DNA from: Peptococcaceae bacterium BRH_c4b
GTDB taxonomy: Bacteria > Bacillota > Desulfotomaculia > Desulfotomaculales > Desulfocucumaceae
Assembly (NCBI GenBank): GCA_000961595.1
Contig: LADO01000029.1
Coordinates: 42,897-106,896 of the forward strand
DNA length: 64,000 bases
Direction: 5' to 3'
Positions 38,336 through 47,701 of the stretch are shown here, piece after piece (within the stretch, counting starts at the first letter, position 1; every line of letters begins with the position of its first letter). The notes beneath the pieces are model-generated. The model was not told where the DNA came from. It made no database searches and saw only the letters and a program-made list of their open reading frames with translations. Both the position numbers and the translations under genes were made by a program.

Positions 38336-38492
38336 ACGTACCACCTCTGCTTATATTACCTTTGTCCACGGATTTAAAGCTATTATTAACACAACAAAAC
38401 TTTTTTAAAAAATTTATGTTATATAGCAGCCGCTAGAACAAAAGACAAAAATTTTATCCAATGCGAGGCAAGAACCACCGCACACCAGGCTT

Positions 38493-39587
38493 TTATAAAC
38501 CATCTGCCATATAATAATTTCCAGGCAACTGCCTGACCAGTCCCTTGAGCTCCAGAAACATGAGGGCTGCCAGCACCTGCTGTGTCGCCAGTCCCGATTC
38601 CTCCACCAGCTTATCCAGCGCCAGCGGTTCCAGGGTAAGCAGCTTTATTAGCTTATCCTCATCACCGGTCAGGCGGGGATAAGACTTTTCAGTCTCCCGG
38701 ACACCGCTGAAAAGACGGTCAAGTCCAAGTTCATCCATTATATCGGCTACCCCCTCCACCAGCCTGGCCCCTTGTTTAATAAGACGGTTGGGGCCGCAGC
38801 TTAAGGGAGAAGAGATATTTCCGGGCACAGCCATAACGTCGCGGCCCTGTTCCAGGGCAATATCCGCCGTAATCAGAGCACCGCTCCTGGCGGCGGCCTC
38901 CACCACCACCACAGCTCTGGAAAGCCCGCTGATGATACGATTCCGAACCGGAAAATGCCAGGCCACCGGTTCCGAACCGGGAGGATACTCGCTAATTACC
39001 GCCCCGGAAGATGCTATTTCTTCCATGATTCTCTTGTTTTCCCTGGGGTATACCACATCCACGCCGCACCCCAGCACAGCTATGGTACCCCCGCCGGCTT
39101 TTAGTGCGCCCTTATGGGCAGCGGTGTCAATACCCCGGGCCATTCCTGACACCACCGTTATCCCGGCAGATGACAGGCCGGACGCCAATCTCTCTGCTAC
39201 GGCAACCCCGTATGGGGTGGGCTTTCGCGATCCTACCACGGCTACAGATAACTGGCCACCTATGCATATACCTCCACGCATAAAAATGCCCGGAGGAGGG
39301 TCAAAAATATTCTTCAATATTTCCGGATAGGCGGAATTTTCAAACTCTATATAATTAATGCCCATTTGACTTAATTTTTCCAGCTCTTCTTTAGGATGCA
39401 TAGATTTGCGGGAGGAGGCAATTTCCGCCGCCTGTAGCGGGTTAAACCCGCCGGTTGAAACAAGTTGGCTTTCGGAAGCATTCCAGGCGCCGGCGGCAGA
39501 GCCGAATTGTTTTATTAAATGCCAGAATTTTTTGGCCGCGCCGGGCAGCAATATCTGCCAGCCCAGAAAGTATTCCTTTTCGCCCAC
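38493..39587 (-). CDS. dprA: DNA-processing protein DprA
   Basis: A 364-residue DprA/Smf: N-terminal SAM-like region, Rossmann-like domain (VAVVGSRKPTPYG, VSGMARGIDTAAHKGAL, SEYPPGSEP, VPGNI) and a C-terminal winged helix (DKLVEESGLATQQVLAALMFLELKGL). It loads RecA on incoming single strands in transformation. I choose the GTG at 39587 (GEKEYFLGW follows, GGGGGTGA upstream), which gives normal length. The frame is open 48 codons further, but that part is not DprA-like. Confidence 0.94.
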   Translation of the reverse strand: MGEKEYFLGWQILLPGAAKKFWHLIKQFGSAAGAWNASESQLVSTGGFNPLQAAEIASSRKSMHPKEELEKLSQMGINYIEFENSAYPEILKNIFDPPPGIFMRGGICIGGQLSVAVVGSRKPTPYGVAVAERLASGLSSAGITVVSGMARGIDTAAHKGALKAGGGTIAVLGCGVDVVYPRENKRIMEEIASSGAVISEYPPGSEPVAWHFPVRNRIISGLSRAVVVVEAAARSGALITADIALEQGRDVMAVPGNISSPLSCGPNRLIKQGARLVEGVADIMDELGLDRLFSGVRETEKSYPRLTGDEDKLIKLLTLEPLALDKLVEESGLATQQVLAALMFLELKGLVRQLPGNYYMADGL

Positions 39588-39770
39588 CGTATCACCCCCG
39601 GAACAGCTTCCATATATAACCTGCCGCTTTCTAAAGCACATTCGGGAACAAAACTGTGATTTCCTGCTCAGCACCAAAAATTTGTTATGGCATGGGCTTA
39701 TAAACAACAAAACGGCGAAATTGTTTTTCACCGTTTTGTTGTGCCCCCGGGCATTTATTGCCGTTTATAT

Positions 39771-39989
39771 TTAGCTGCCACCGGGTTGCCGCATATTTAA
39801 TAACATAAAATGCATATCTTCTACATCCGTCTGCAGTGATTTTGCCCCGTTTTTCATATTACTTAGGGTAGTGCTTACTTTTTCCACAAGATCTTTTGCC
39901 GTCCCCAGCTTTTTTTCACAATCCGGGTCCATTCCCAGTATGAGCAGAATTAATATTAAAAACAGGGAGTACGGATTGGTTCCACCCAT
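39771..39989 (-). CDS. Small membrane protein with hydrophobic N-terminus, sporulation-like
   Basis: A 72-residue protein beginning MGGTNPYSLFLILILLILGM: one membrane helix next to the N-terminus, then a charged helical tail (EKKLGTAKDLVEKVSTTL) and RQPGGS end. The N-terminal helix resembles the YjcZ-type small sporulation proteins and the protein at 61030 in this window, but the soluble tail is different and not recognised. AAGGAGG precedes the ATG at 39989. Confidence 0.65.
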   Translation of the reverse strand: MGGTNPYSLFLILILLILGMDPDCEKKLGTAKDLVEKVSTTLSNMKNGAKSLQTDVEDMHFMLLNMRQPGGS

Positions 39990-40188
39990 TCATACAACCT
40001 CCTTCCGCCCGGAATTTGTTGTAATATTCTATGCTGTATTACAGTTAACGGTGCGACAGGCGAAAATGGCATACTTTTCCAGGATAAACTTGCCGGGAAC
40101 CGAACGAGGGCTTGGCAACATAAATTATTATTTTTAACAATATATTGAACGGAGTGATATAAAATAGCACGGAAGGCCCGGTGGAAGC

Positions 40189-40644
40189 ATGGACACATCC
40201 AGTTATATACTTCTGGGACTGCTGATCATAGGCATTCTGGGGCGCTCAAACCTGGTGGCGATGTCCAGTTGCGTGCTGCTAATCATCAAGTTTTCCAGCC
40301 TTGACCAGCTTCTTTTTCCCTTCCTAGAAAACAAGGGACTGAAACTTGGTTTGCTAATACTGATGATTTATATACTTCTGCCCATGGCCCGGGGGCAGGT
40401 GCAAATTAAGGAATTAAAATACAATTTTTCTTCCGTGCCCGGTCTTATCGCCCTCCTGGGTGGAGCCCTGGCCACTCATCTAAACAACGAGGGCCTGAAA
40501 TTAATGAAGGCCATGCCCGAGATAATTTTCGGCATGACCCTGGGAACCATCCTGGGAACCGTATTTTTAAAGGGGGTGCCTTGCGGTCCGGTTATGACCG
40601 CTGCGGTAACTGCCATACTTTTACAGATTTATTACTGGTTTTAA
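40189..40644 (+). CDS. DUF441 (UPF0756) membrane protein
   Basis: A 151-residue protein with about four to five transmembrane helices (YILLGLLIIGILGRSNLVA at the start) and the conserved block RGQVQIKELKYNFSS followed by LIALLGGALATHLNN of UPF0756/DUF441. Function unknown. It is the first plus-strand gene after the long minus-strand block and is followed by the exchanger gene. Confidence 0.85.
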   Translation: MDTSSYILLGLLIIGILGRSNLVAMSSCVLLIIKFSSLDQLLFPFLENKGLKLGLLILMIYILLPMARGQVQIKELKYNFSSVPGLIALLGGALATHLNNEGLKLMKAMPEIIFGMTLGTILGTVFLKGVPCGPVMTAAVTAILLQIYYWF

Positions 40645-40818
40645 TCCCCGGTAAAACATAAAAACATAACGGCTTCATTACAATCCCGGTGAAATATGGA
40701 ATAATATAACGCAGATTTAAACTGCCGTTATACTAATACTATAACCGGGATAATTTTTGCCCATTTACCACCCTTGATCTACATGCAATTTTTGATGAAA
40801 AACGGGAGGGGTACGGCA

Positions 40819-41856
40819 TTGAAATATTTAAACTATCTTTTGCTGCTGGTTCCGGCAGTGCTGGTAATGGAGTTTTTGCATGCCGAGGAGGCATATCTGT
40901 TTGCAGGATCACTTATTGCTATAGTCCCTCTGGCGGCAATAATCGGCAGGGCTACGGAGGAACTGGCCATCCACACCGGACCCAGGGTTGGGGGCTTACT
41001 GAACGCTACCCTGGGCAACGCAGCTGAATTAATAATAACTATTTTCGCCCTCAAGGAAGGGCTTATATCCATAGTCAAAGCCAGCATCGCGGGCAGTATA
41101 CTGGGCAACATACTGCTGGTTCTGGGTCTGGCGGCATTTATCGGCGGGCTGAAATATGAAAGATTGCTGTTCAACTGTTACGTGTCAAACCTGAATACTT
41201 CCCTTTTACTGATGATAATTATATCCCTTTCGGTGCCAGCCATCTTTTCCATCACCGGACATATAAGCCCGGACAAGCTTCAGACCCTGAGCTTGTGGAC
41301 GGCTGTGGCCCTACTGTTGATATATATTGCCAGCATGCTATTCTCTTTCAAAACCCACAAACATTTATTCCATGTGGAACACGAGGGACAGGGTTCGGAG
41401 TGGAGCCTTAAAAAAAGCATCGTAATATTATTCTTATCAGTGCTGGCAGTGGTGATTATGAGTGAAATACTGGTATCCACCATCAAGCCCGCCACGCAGG
41501 CGCTGGGCCTCTCGGAAATATTCGTAGGTCTTATACTTATCCCCATAGTGGGCAACGCGGCGGAACACAGTGCCGCCATAATGATGGCCATGAAGAATAA
41601 AATGAATATAGCCCTGGAAATTGCTGTGGGCTCATCCGTGCAAATCGCCCTGTTCGTAGCGCCTGTACTGGTATTTCTGGGCTATGCTTTCGGCCATCCC
41701 ATGAACCTGCTCTTTAATACCCTGGAAATAGCCTGTATTATACTGGCCATCGTAGTGGTAAACAATATCGTGAGGGACAGCGAGACGGACTATCTGGAAG
41801 GACTAATACTTTTTATTACCTACGTTTTAATTTCCATAGGTTTTTACCTTATTTAA
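40819..41856 (+). CDS. cax: Calcium/proton exchanger (CaCA family, Cax type)
   Basis: A 345-residue protein with about eleven transmembrane segments and both alpha repeats of Ca2+/H+ exchangers: GGLLNATLGNAAELIITIFAL and LIPIVGNAAEHSAAIMMAM, whose GNxxE motifs bind the cation. It exports Ca2+ in exchange for protons. I choose the TTG at 40819 with GGGAGGGG seven bases upstream, though in-frame ATGs lie earlier. Its last 8 bp overlap the end of the convergent FtsA-like gene. Confidence 0.92.
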   Translation: MKYLNYLLLLVPAVLVMEFLHAEEAYLFAGSLIAIVPLAAIIGRATEELAIHTGPRVGGLLNATLGNAAELIITIFALKEGLISIVKASIAGSILGNILLVLGLAAFIGGLKYERLLFNCYVSNLNTSLLLMIIISLSVPAIFSITGHISPDKLQTLSLWTAVALLLIYIASMLFSFKTHKHLFHVEHEGQGSEWSLKKSIVILFLSVLAVVIMSEILVSTIKPATQALGLSEIFVGLILIPIVGNAAEHSAAIMMAMKNKMNIALEIAVGSSVQIALFVAPVLVFLGYAFGHPMNLLFNTLEIACIILAIVVVNNIVRDSETDYLEGLILFITYVLISIGFYLI

Positions 41857-43888
41857 AAGATATTTCCACTATGTCCCCGTTCTTAACGGTATCCGTGTAA
41901 CCAGCCCTGTTGCCATTGAGCAAAAGGTTTACTGCGCAGCCCGGGCGTATGGCCGTCAGGTCGATCTCAACATGATTGAAAATGTCTATGAAAATATAAT
42001 CGCGTTTACCCCGGAGTAACACATCGTTTCCATTAACGGTAATTTTGATGCCACCCACCGTGCCCCCAGAAGTTCCATGTTCATTTTCCCGGGTCACTTC
42101 CCCACTATGATCTTTTTTTTTAAATTCAACCCTGTCACCATCTTTTAGCATATAACTGGCATCCACCGGATCGTCATTTACATAAATTACATGAGCCGGC
42201 AGGTCTATATATTTCATCCTGGCCAGTTGGCCTGCGGTTTTAACCGCCTGAACGGCGATGTCGTCCCCTTCTTTGAGCACAGTTTCATGACCAGCCGGGA
42301 GTCCGTTAACTATGATCACTGGTTCAAGAGTTTCCACCCTGCCATTGCAATAAACGGATATACCGCCGTGGTCCTCCGCAAAGTCACCGGCACAGGCAGT
42401 GGCGTCTTCCCCGTTTTCTGCTTTGACTATTTCTACGACATCACCGTTTTTTAGCACAGTTTTGATACTGGCTTTCTCACCGTTGACCAGTATCCCTGCG
42501 GGGTGGCGAAGCCCCCCGTAAATTATTTTCTTTTCCCCGTTAACCGTTACCGTTAAATCCCTGCCGTTTTTGCCTACCAAATCCACGGCGCTGAATTCAA
42601 TAAGTCTCATGGCATCGGACACGTTGATTTCCCTGGAATAGAGCAGGCGGTTTTCCCTACCGTTTACAGTTATAGTGATGAAGTCGTGACCTACCCTTTC
42701 CAGGGCGACCCGGGCTATACCCACTACGGTTACACCGTCCGGACCGCTAACACCATCCTGGTCCGCAATCAGACCGGCGATGGAATCCCTTCCCCTGAGC
42801 CGCACCCTCTGCCTATCAAGCCCAAGTTTGTCTGCCACCCTGTCCGTAAAGGTGGGCACCTGGCCACCACCGCCTACACAGAAAACAGATTTGGGGGGGG
42901 AACCGCCGTTTAGCCTGATAATCTCCCCGGCTATTTTGTCCGTAATGCTTTCCAGCACCGGGCCAATATTCTCCAATACCACCTCACTGGGAACAGTAGC
43001 TTCTACGCCGACAACGTCGGTATAACTTATCTCCTCAACATGCATCAGATTTCTTTTTATTTTTTCGGCTGTATTAAAATCCGCCAGGCAGCCCTCCGCA
43101 ACAGACTCCGTTATTTCATCCCCGGCCTGGGGCACCATGCCGTAGGCAACGATGGCGCCTTCCCGGGAAACAGCTATATCCGAAGTCCCTGCTCCAGTAT
43201 CCACCAGCGCCAGATTAAGCAGTCTGAAGCTTTCCGGTATAATCGCCGCCGCTGCGGCAATAGGCTCAAGGGTGAGGCTCACCGGCTCCAGTCCCGCCCT
43301 TCCCAAAACTGCATAAAGACTGTTGACTACTGATGCGGGAAGGAATGTGGCCAGTACGTCCACGGCTATATTGTTACCCCGGTGTCCCTCAAGATTGGCT
43401 ATGGAGTAGCCGTTCAGATAGTAGCTGACCACCGAATAGCCAACGCAGTAAAAATCTTCGGCCTCGCTGCCGATTTCGTTTTTTAATTCATCGTGCGCTT
43501 TTTTTATCCCGTCATTCTCCAGCGCCCGGCAAAGCATATAATCAATTTCCATGGCGGGATCTACGTCCTGCTCCACCCTGACCATTTTCGTTTTCAGGGA
43601 CCTTCCGGCCGCGGCTATGGCCACTCTGGTTAGATTCACGCCAAGCTGTTCTTCAAGAGCATTTTTGACCCTGGTCACAGCTTCGGTAACTTTGCCGATA
43701 TGATGTATCTGGCCGTCAAATACCGCCCTGCTCTCGTGCTCTGTAATATGCTGGGCAAGTACTCTAAGACTCGCGCCTTCCTGCCTGACCACAGCCCCAA
43801 TAACTGATCTGGTTCCGATATCCAATGCAAATATAGTGTTTTTTTCGCTTATTTCCATTTTCTCTTTCACCGGTAAGTCTCCGGACAC
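41849..43888 (-). CDS. FtsA-like ATPase with C-terminal beta-grasp-like repeats
   Basis: A 679-residue protein. Residues 15-400 are an FtsA/PilM-type actin-fold ATPase: FALDIGTRSVIGAVV (phosphate 1), an SHS2/1C-like insertion (HITEHESRAVFDGQIHHIG), VDTGAGTSDIAVS (phosphate 2) and CVGGGGQVP (adenosine). The C-terminal 275 residues are not found in classical FtsA. They hold at least four similar units of the form VNG-x7-10-VLKNGDVVEI (near 468, 527, 570 and 657), with a spacing and pattern like small beta-grasp (TGS/ThiS-like) domains. There is no membrane-targeting helix at the C-terminus. The GTG start has AAGGAG upstream. The role is unknown; division, envelope or pilus-type assembly are all possible. 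Confidence 0.8.
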   Translation of the reverse strand: MSGDLPVKEKMEISEKNTIFALDIGTRSVIGAVVRQEGASLRVLAQHITEHESRAVFDGQIHHIGKVTEAVTRVKNALEEQLGVNLTRVAIAAAGRSLKTKMVRVEQDVDPAMEIDYMLCRALENDGIKKAHDELKNEIGSEAEDFYCVGYSVVSYYLNGYSIANLEGHRGNNIAVDVLATFLPASVVNSLYAVLGRAGLEPVSLTLEPIAAAAAIIPESFRLLNLALVDTGAGTSDIAVSREGAIVAYGMVPQAGDEITESVAEGCLADFNTAEKIKRNLMHVEEISYTDVVGVEATVPSEVVLENIGPVLESITDKIAGEIIRLNGGSPPKSVFCVGGGGQVPTFTDRVADKLGLDRQRVRLRGRDSIAGLIADQDGVSGPDGVTVVGIARVALERVGHDFITITVNGRENRLLYSREINVSDAMRLIEFSAVDLVGKNGRDLTVTVNGEKKIIYGGLRHPAGILVNGEKASIKTVLKNGDVVEIVKAENGEDATACAGDFAEDHGGISVYCNGRVETLEPVIIVNGLPAGHETVLKEGDDIAVQAVKTAGQLARMKYIDLPAHVIYVNDDPVDASYMLKDGDRVEFKKKDHSGEVTRENEHGTSGGTVGGIKITVNGNDVLLRGKRDYIFIDIFNHVEIDLTAIRPGCAVNLLLNGNRAGYTDTVKNGDIVEISFK

Positions 43889-44113
43889 GACAACTCACTC
43901 CTTCGGTCCAGTTTTAAGTATACGCTAAAAAGATACAAATTTTTTGCTTAGGTGAAAATTCGCCAGCATATACCATTAACCCTTTTTAAAAGGTATATAA
44001 ATTATTGCATCAAACACAAAGAAACTTGTTATTGAAAAAGACATTTCAGAGCATCTGAATACTACAATACTACATTTCAAGGTAAAATAGTCGGGTCATT
44101 CCGGCACCGGAGT

Positions 44114-44156
44114 AAAAATATAATCCCCGGGCTTATTGCCCGGGGATTATATTTTT
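44114..44156. terminator. Bidirectional terminator upstream of the FtsA-like gene
   Basis: ATAATCCCCGGGC/GCCCGGGGATTAT forms a near-perfect stem flanked by AAAAA on the left and TTTTT on the right. It is the main feature in the 394 bp gap 43889-44282, in which I see no gene. It terminates the minus-strand region or insulates the two genes. Confidence 0.75.
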
Positions 44157-44282
44157 ATCTTATAGTTTTTCAAATAGCATAAATATGTTGTGGTTAACAG
44201 CCGCCGTGTTCCTGGCGCCTAATTTTGTGGTGCTACACCATTATTCAGCCACCGTTTCATCAGGTGAGACAGTAGTCTCGGA

Positions 44283-45272
44283 TTAGGACTGTGTTTCTGT
44301 TTCTGTTTCTGTCGTTTTCCCGGTTACTGCTTCGCCGGAGTCGGTAGAGGTATCCTCTGTAACCGTCCCTTCGCCTGTATCTGTATCCGTTTCATCCCCG
44401 GTTACCGTGTCACTATTATCCGACTCGCTAGTGTCGCCGGTTTCCTGTCCGGTTGTCTCCTCAGCACCTTCTTCTTCGCCTGTTTCGGTACCGTCACCGA
44501 TGTCCACTGTACCGGTTTCTTCATCCCAACCAACGTTCATATTTAAAGCCTGGGCCACGAATCTTATAGGAACGAAAGTTCTGTTGCTGATCAACTGGGC
44601 CGGCACATCCATGGTCTGCTCCACCCCGTTGACAGTTATAACGTTGCTGCCCAGGGTGAGAACCACCGTGGTGCCGTCCTTGGTTATGGTAACGATTTCT
44701 GGGGTTTCGGCGTCCCAGGCCACATCGGCGCCCATACCGTTCATAATAGCCCTTACGGGTATCAGTGTGCGGCCGGATTTAATCACCGGGGGAACGTCAG
44801 ATTGCAGTTCATATCCCCTGACTTTAACTTTCACAGCCAGCCCGGTACCGGTAACTTCACCGCTGTTGGTTGTTTCTACCCTTTCCTGAATCTTTGCCTT
44901 AACCTGTTCCTTTAACTGCTCCTTGGCCTGAGTTTTAAGCTGTTTTTTGTTTTCTTTGCCGGCGGAAGCAGCAGCATCATCGCCATCACCGGTTTCGGCG
45001 CCATCTTCCGCTTCATCGACTTGCTGATCCTCTTCTGTGGCGGTCACGTTTGCAGTGTCTTCTTCGTTAACAGTATCGCCACTGTTGCTGACGGAACCAT
45101 CCTCTGAACCGCTGCCGGACTTGGATCCGGAACTGTTTGCATTACTGGATGAAGAACTGCTTTTACCGCCGCTGCTTTTACCGCCACCGCCGCTGTTTTT
45201 GGCCAGTGCGACGGTGCTTAAACTGAGAGTAAACAGGATACAAATAACAAGAGATAAAATACGCTTTTTCAA
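44283..45272 (-). CDS. Secreted stalk-domain (copper amine oxidase N-terminal-like) protein
   Basis: A 329-residue exported protein. It has a signal peptide (KKRILSLVICILFTLSLSTV, cleavage near ALA-KN), a Gly/Ser-rich then acidic linker (30-110), a basic helix, and a pair of stalk-domain repeats (about 150-270) with the signatures RTLIPVRAIMNGMGADVAWD and RTFVPIRFVAQALNMNVGWD. A Thr/Glu/Asp-rich tail follows. Such domains are found on cell-surface proteins of Firmicutes. The TTG at 45272 has GGAGGT at eight bases. It follows rsgI, shares the Gly/Ser-rich style of the RsgI tail, and has a sigma-I-type promoter. Confidence 0.8.
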   Translation of the reverse strand: MKKRILSLVICILFTLSLSTVALAKNSGGGGKSSGGKSSSSSSNANSSGSKSGSGSEDGSVSNSGDTVNEEDTANVTATEEDQQVDEAEDGAETGDGDDAAASAGKENKKQLKTQAKEQLKEQVKAKIQERVETTNSGEVTGTGLAVKVKVRGYELQSDVPPVIKSGRTLIPVRAIMNGMGADVAWDAETPEIVTITKDGTTVVLTLGSNVITVNGVEQTMDVPAQLISNRTFVPIRFVAQALNMNVGWDEETGTVDIGDGTETGEEEGAEETTGQETGDTSESDNSDTVTGDETDTDTGEGTVTEDTSTDSGEAVTGKTTETETETQS

Positions 45273-45327
45273 CAAAAACACCTCCATCTTATTGTGAATC
45301 GCCAGCGCTTGACTGTCTACTTCAAAC

Positions 45328-45356
45328 TTCGATAGCCCTAAAGGTTTTTGGGGGGT
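45328..45356 (-). promoter_or_regulatory. Sigma-I-type promoter of the stalk-domain gene
   Basis: On the minus strand ACCCCC and CGAA are 19 bp apart, fitting the -35 ACCCCC / -10 CGAA consensus reported for SigI promoters. The predicted transcript starts about 45 bp before the stalk-protein start. The sigI-rsgI pair lies immediately upstream. Confidence 0.6.
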
Positions 45357-45385
45357 TGTAAAGTTAATATGTTACTTTCGACTTA

Positions 45386-46807
45386 TTACTTTCCTTTGGA
45401 ACTTCCGCCGTCTGAGCCTTTTGCCCCTCCTGATCCTCCGCCGGAGCCGCCATTACCACCGGAGCCTTTGCTGCCTCCCGAACCCCCACCACTTGACCCG
45501 CCGTTGTCCGAGACGCCTCCAGCGGAACTCCCCTTACCTCCAGAACCGGTTCTGTCAGATGGTCCTGCTTGATTCCCGCTTTTATCCTTCCCGCTTCCGT
45601 CGCCGTAAGAGGAATCAACAGAGCCTGAGGCAGCATCTCCCTGTAAGGTGTCTTTATCCTTTCCGTCAACGGAGACAGTATTTGCAGCATTGCTGCCTTC
45701 TTTACCACCGGGCTCCGTCATGTTTTCAGTCTTTGTCGAATCCATTTCACCGTTTTCGACTTTTTTCTCATTATAGCCTGGGGCCGTTTTTCCGAATGCG
45801 GAATTTTGTTTTTTGGACTCCGCCTTTTCTTTAACCCCGCCTGCCCCCGGCTTGGTCCCCGGAACATCCGTGACTTGCTTGCCGGAGGATCGAACACCGG
45901 CTTTCCCTTTACCGGATACTCCTGGCGAGATGCCGGGAAAGATATTCGCCTTATTCCCGGTAGGCTCTAATGGAGCCCCGGGATTAACGTTTTGGGGCAA
46001 ATTTCCATTAACGGGTAAACTGCCGTGCAACATTTCATTTCCGGTGGAAGCACCCAACCCGGGATCTTTTAGTTGAAACTCCCGGGCCAAATCCTCAATA
46101 ACGGGCTCCTGCAGTGAAAAATCCTGCAGAGGCACAGAAAAACCCCGTTTATCTGCCTCCTGCCAAAGCATGTATTTCACTGGGGAGATATTCTTTTCCC
46201 TTGCCAGTTCCCTGGTGTCCCGACTGATATTGAAATAATATGTTCTGGCAGATAGGCCGTTCTGCTCCAGTTCCCTGGAAAGCGTCCGGTCTATTCCCAG
46301 CATTAGCTCCCGGCCACCGTCTTCTCCGGTCATGTGCAGGGATACTGCAATTTCGTTAATCCTGCCTACCCCTAAATAACCGTCTTCCTGACACTCCTGT
46401 ATTATTGCGGCTACGGCGTCATTTACATCTAAATTTAACAGGCCCGGTTTCTCGATAACCCGTCTGCCATCCTCGTTATAAGCGGTAAAGCTTAGCACCC
46501 GTTTTTCTTTATTAATCCCCAACTCCAGGCTGGGGTTGATATCCAGACCTACATAGGCGTATACCCCGGGATCTGTCACATGCCTGAAAACGGAGACGGA
46601 TATCAGGCAGAAAAGTATGAAGGACGCCGCCATGGCGGCATATTTTAGCGAAAAACGTCTCTCGCGTATAACGTCCCGGGGCAGGTATGCTATAGTTTCA
46701 CCGGCCTGCATAGGCGTATCAATTCTTACAGACACAAACTCACAGTGTTCATTCATCACTATGGCGCGATCCCGCTCTGCCTCGATTACCGTTGCTTTAA
46801 CCTGCAT
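45386..46807 (-). CDS. rsgI: RsgI-like anti-sigma-I factor
   Basis: A 473-residue membrane protein. The N-terminal cytoplasmic RsgI domain (MQVKATVIEAERDRAIVMNE to about 50) binds SigI, and one transmembrane helix follows (about 54-75). A conserved periplasmic domain opens YAYVGLDINPSLELGINKE, and a long low-complexity tail (about 260-473) becomes almost pure Gly/Ser/Lys at the end. No carbohydrate-binding module is visible, unlike RsgI of cellulosome clostridia. The start overlaps the end of sigI by 11 bp. Confidence 0.88.
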   Translation of the reverse strand: MQVKATVIEAERDRAIVMNEHCEFVSVRIDTPMQAGETIAYLPRDVIRERRFSLKYAAMAASFILFCLISVSVFRHVTDPGVYAYVGLDINPSLELGINKEKRVLSFTAYNEDGRRVIEKPGLLNLDVNDAVAAIIQECQEDGYLGVGRINEIAVSLHMTGEDGGRELMLGIDRTLSRELEQNGLSARTYYFNISRDTRELAREKNISPVKYMLWQEADKRGFSVPLQDFSLQEPVIEDLAREFQLKDPGLGASTGNEMLHGSLPVNGNLPQNVNPGAPLEPTGNKANIFPGISPGVSGKGKAGVRSSGKQVTDVPGTKPGAGGVKEKAESKKQNSAFGKTAPGYNEKKVENGEMDSTKTENMTEPGGKEGSNAANTVSVDGKDKDTLQGDAASGSVDSSYGDGSGKDKSGNQAGPSDRTGSGGKGSSAGGVSDNGGSSGGGSGGSKGSGGNGGSGGGSGGAKGSDGGSSKGK

Positions 46808-47519
46808 TACTATCACCGTCCCTGCCCAGGTTTTCCACGTATTCCTTCATGGTTTCCAGATTGCTCATCAGCACCAGGCAAATGGCAATTATGTATTTTC
46901 TATGGCGTTCCACGGTTTTTTTATTAATATTGATTTTCTCCAGCAGCATTTTTACAGGTATGGTCTTATATTTATCAAAATGGCTTTTCAGAATTGGCTC
47001 ACCGGCAATTATCCTGGCTATGCGAATGCACAGCAGCCTGGAATCGACATGTTTGGGGGTTTCCCTCATCAGTTCCCGGAGGCTTACATTATACTGGGAG
47101 AGGCTTTTTAAAAAGGCCTCCATTTCCATTTTTATGTGCACCTGCTCTGTGGGATTGGCGGAATCAGGCACGGCGGCAAACTTTTCTTCGTCAAGGATAT
47201 AAAGATTACGTGCCCTGTAGCTGCTCCGCGAGCGGTGGCAATCAATAATTCTTCTTCTAATTACTTCCGCCGCAAAGGATTGAAATGAGCGAAGCCCCGC
47301 TTTATACCCGTCAATTGCTTCGTTAAAAGCCATCAGGCCGACGCTATATTCCTCCCGGCTATCTATCTCTTCGTAGCCGGTAGAGTTTTTCGATACTATC
47401 TTTTTAATAAAAATCTGGAATTCAGAAATGAGCTTGTCCCGGGCATTCACATCACCGCCTTGGGCTTCCCTTACCAGATTATTTACAGCATGTCTGTCGG
47501 AGCCAAAAATATCAGACAC
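46797..47519 (-). CDS. sigI: RNA polymerase sigma-I factor
   Basis: About 240 residues from the GTG at 47519 (VSDIFGSDRHAVNNLV follows). Region 2 contains EEYSVGLMAFNEAIDGYKAG and FAAEVIRRRIIDCHRS. The C-terminal SigI-specific region includes PVKMLLEKININKKTVERHRKYI, a helix-turn-helix. SigI governs heat or cell-wall stress genes and, in some clostridia, polysaccharide-related genes. The 5' end is unclear: a 19-codon frame with an excellent ribosome site (47571) runs into this one but is one base out of phase at a run of six G. The true N-terminus may therefore be at 47571. Confidence 0.85.
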   Translation of the reverse strand: MSDIFGSDRHAVNNLVREAQGGDVNARDKLISEFQIFIKKIVSKNSTGYEEIDSREEYSVGLMAFNEAIDGYKAGLRSFQSFAAEVIRRRIIDCHRSRSSYRARNLYILDEEKFAAVPDSANPTEQVHIKMEMEAFLKSLSQYNVSLRELMRETPKHVDSRLLCIRIARIIAGEPILKSHFDKYKTIPVKMLLEKININKKTVERHRKYIIAICLVLMSNLETMKEYVENLGRDGDSNAG

Positions 47520-47571
47520 CCCCCAAAACAAAAACCACGCTAATTTTGCATGGTTCGGTAAAATAATCCAT
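47512..47571 (-). CDS. 19-codon frame overlapping the sigI start (leader peptide or frameshifted sigI N-terminus)
   Basis: AAAGGAGG stands correctly before the ATG at 47571. The frame reads MDYFTEPCKISVVFVLGGV and stops inside the sigI 5' end. Removing one G from the GGGGGG run at the end of VLGGV would fuse it in frame to SDIFGSDRHAV of SigI. Either it is a coupled leader peptide, or sigI carries a frameshift (natural, programmed or an assembly error). Confidence 0.5.
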   Translation of the reverse strand: MDYFTEPCKISVVFVLGGV

Positions 47572-47701
47572 ATTCCTCCTTTAGCCGACACATATCTGCA
47601 GATTTGATTCTGGCTGGCAGCCTGCATTTAACAGTTATATAGAATATTTCCTTGCTTAACAGCATTCACTAACGGTTTATAGGAGGACGCTCTGACATAT
47701 G

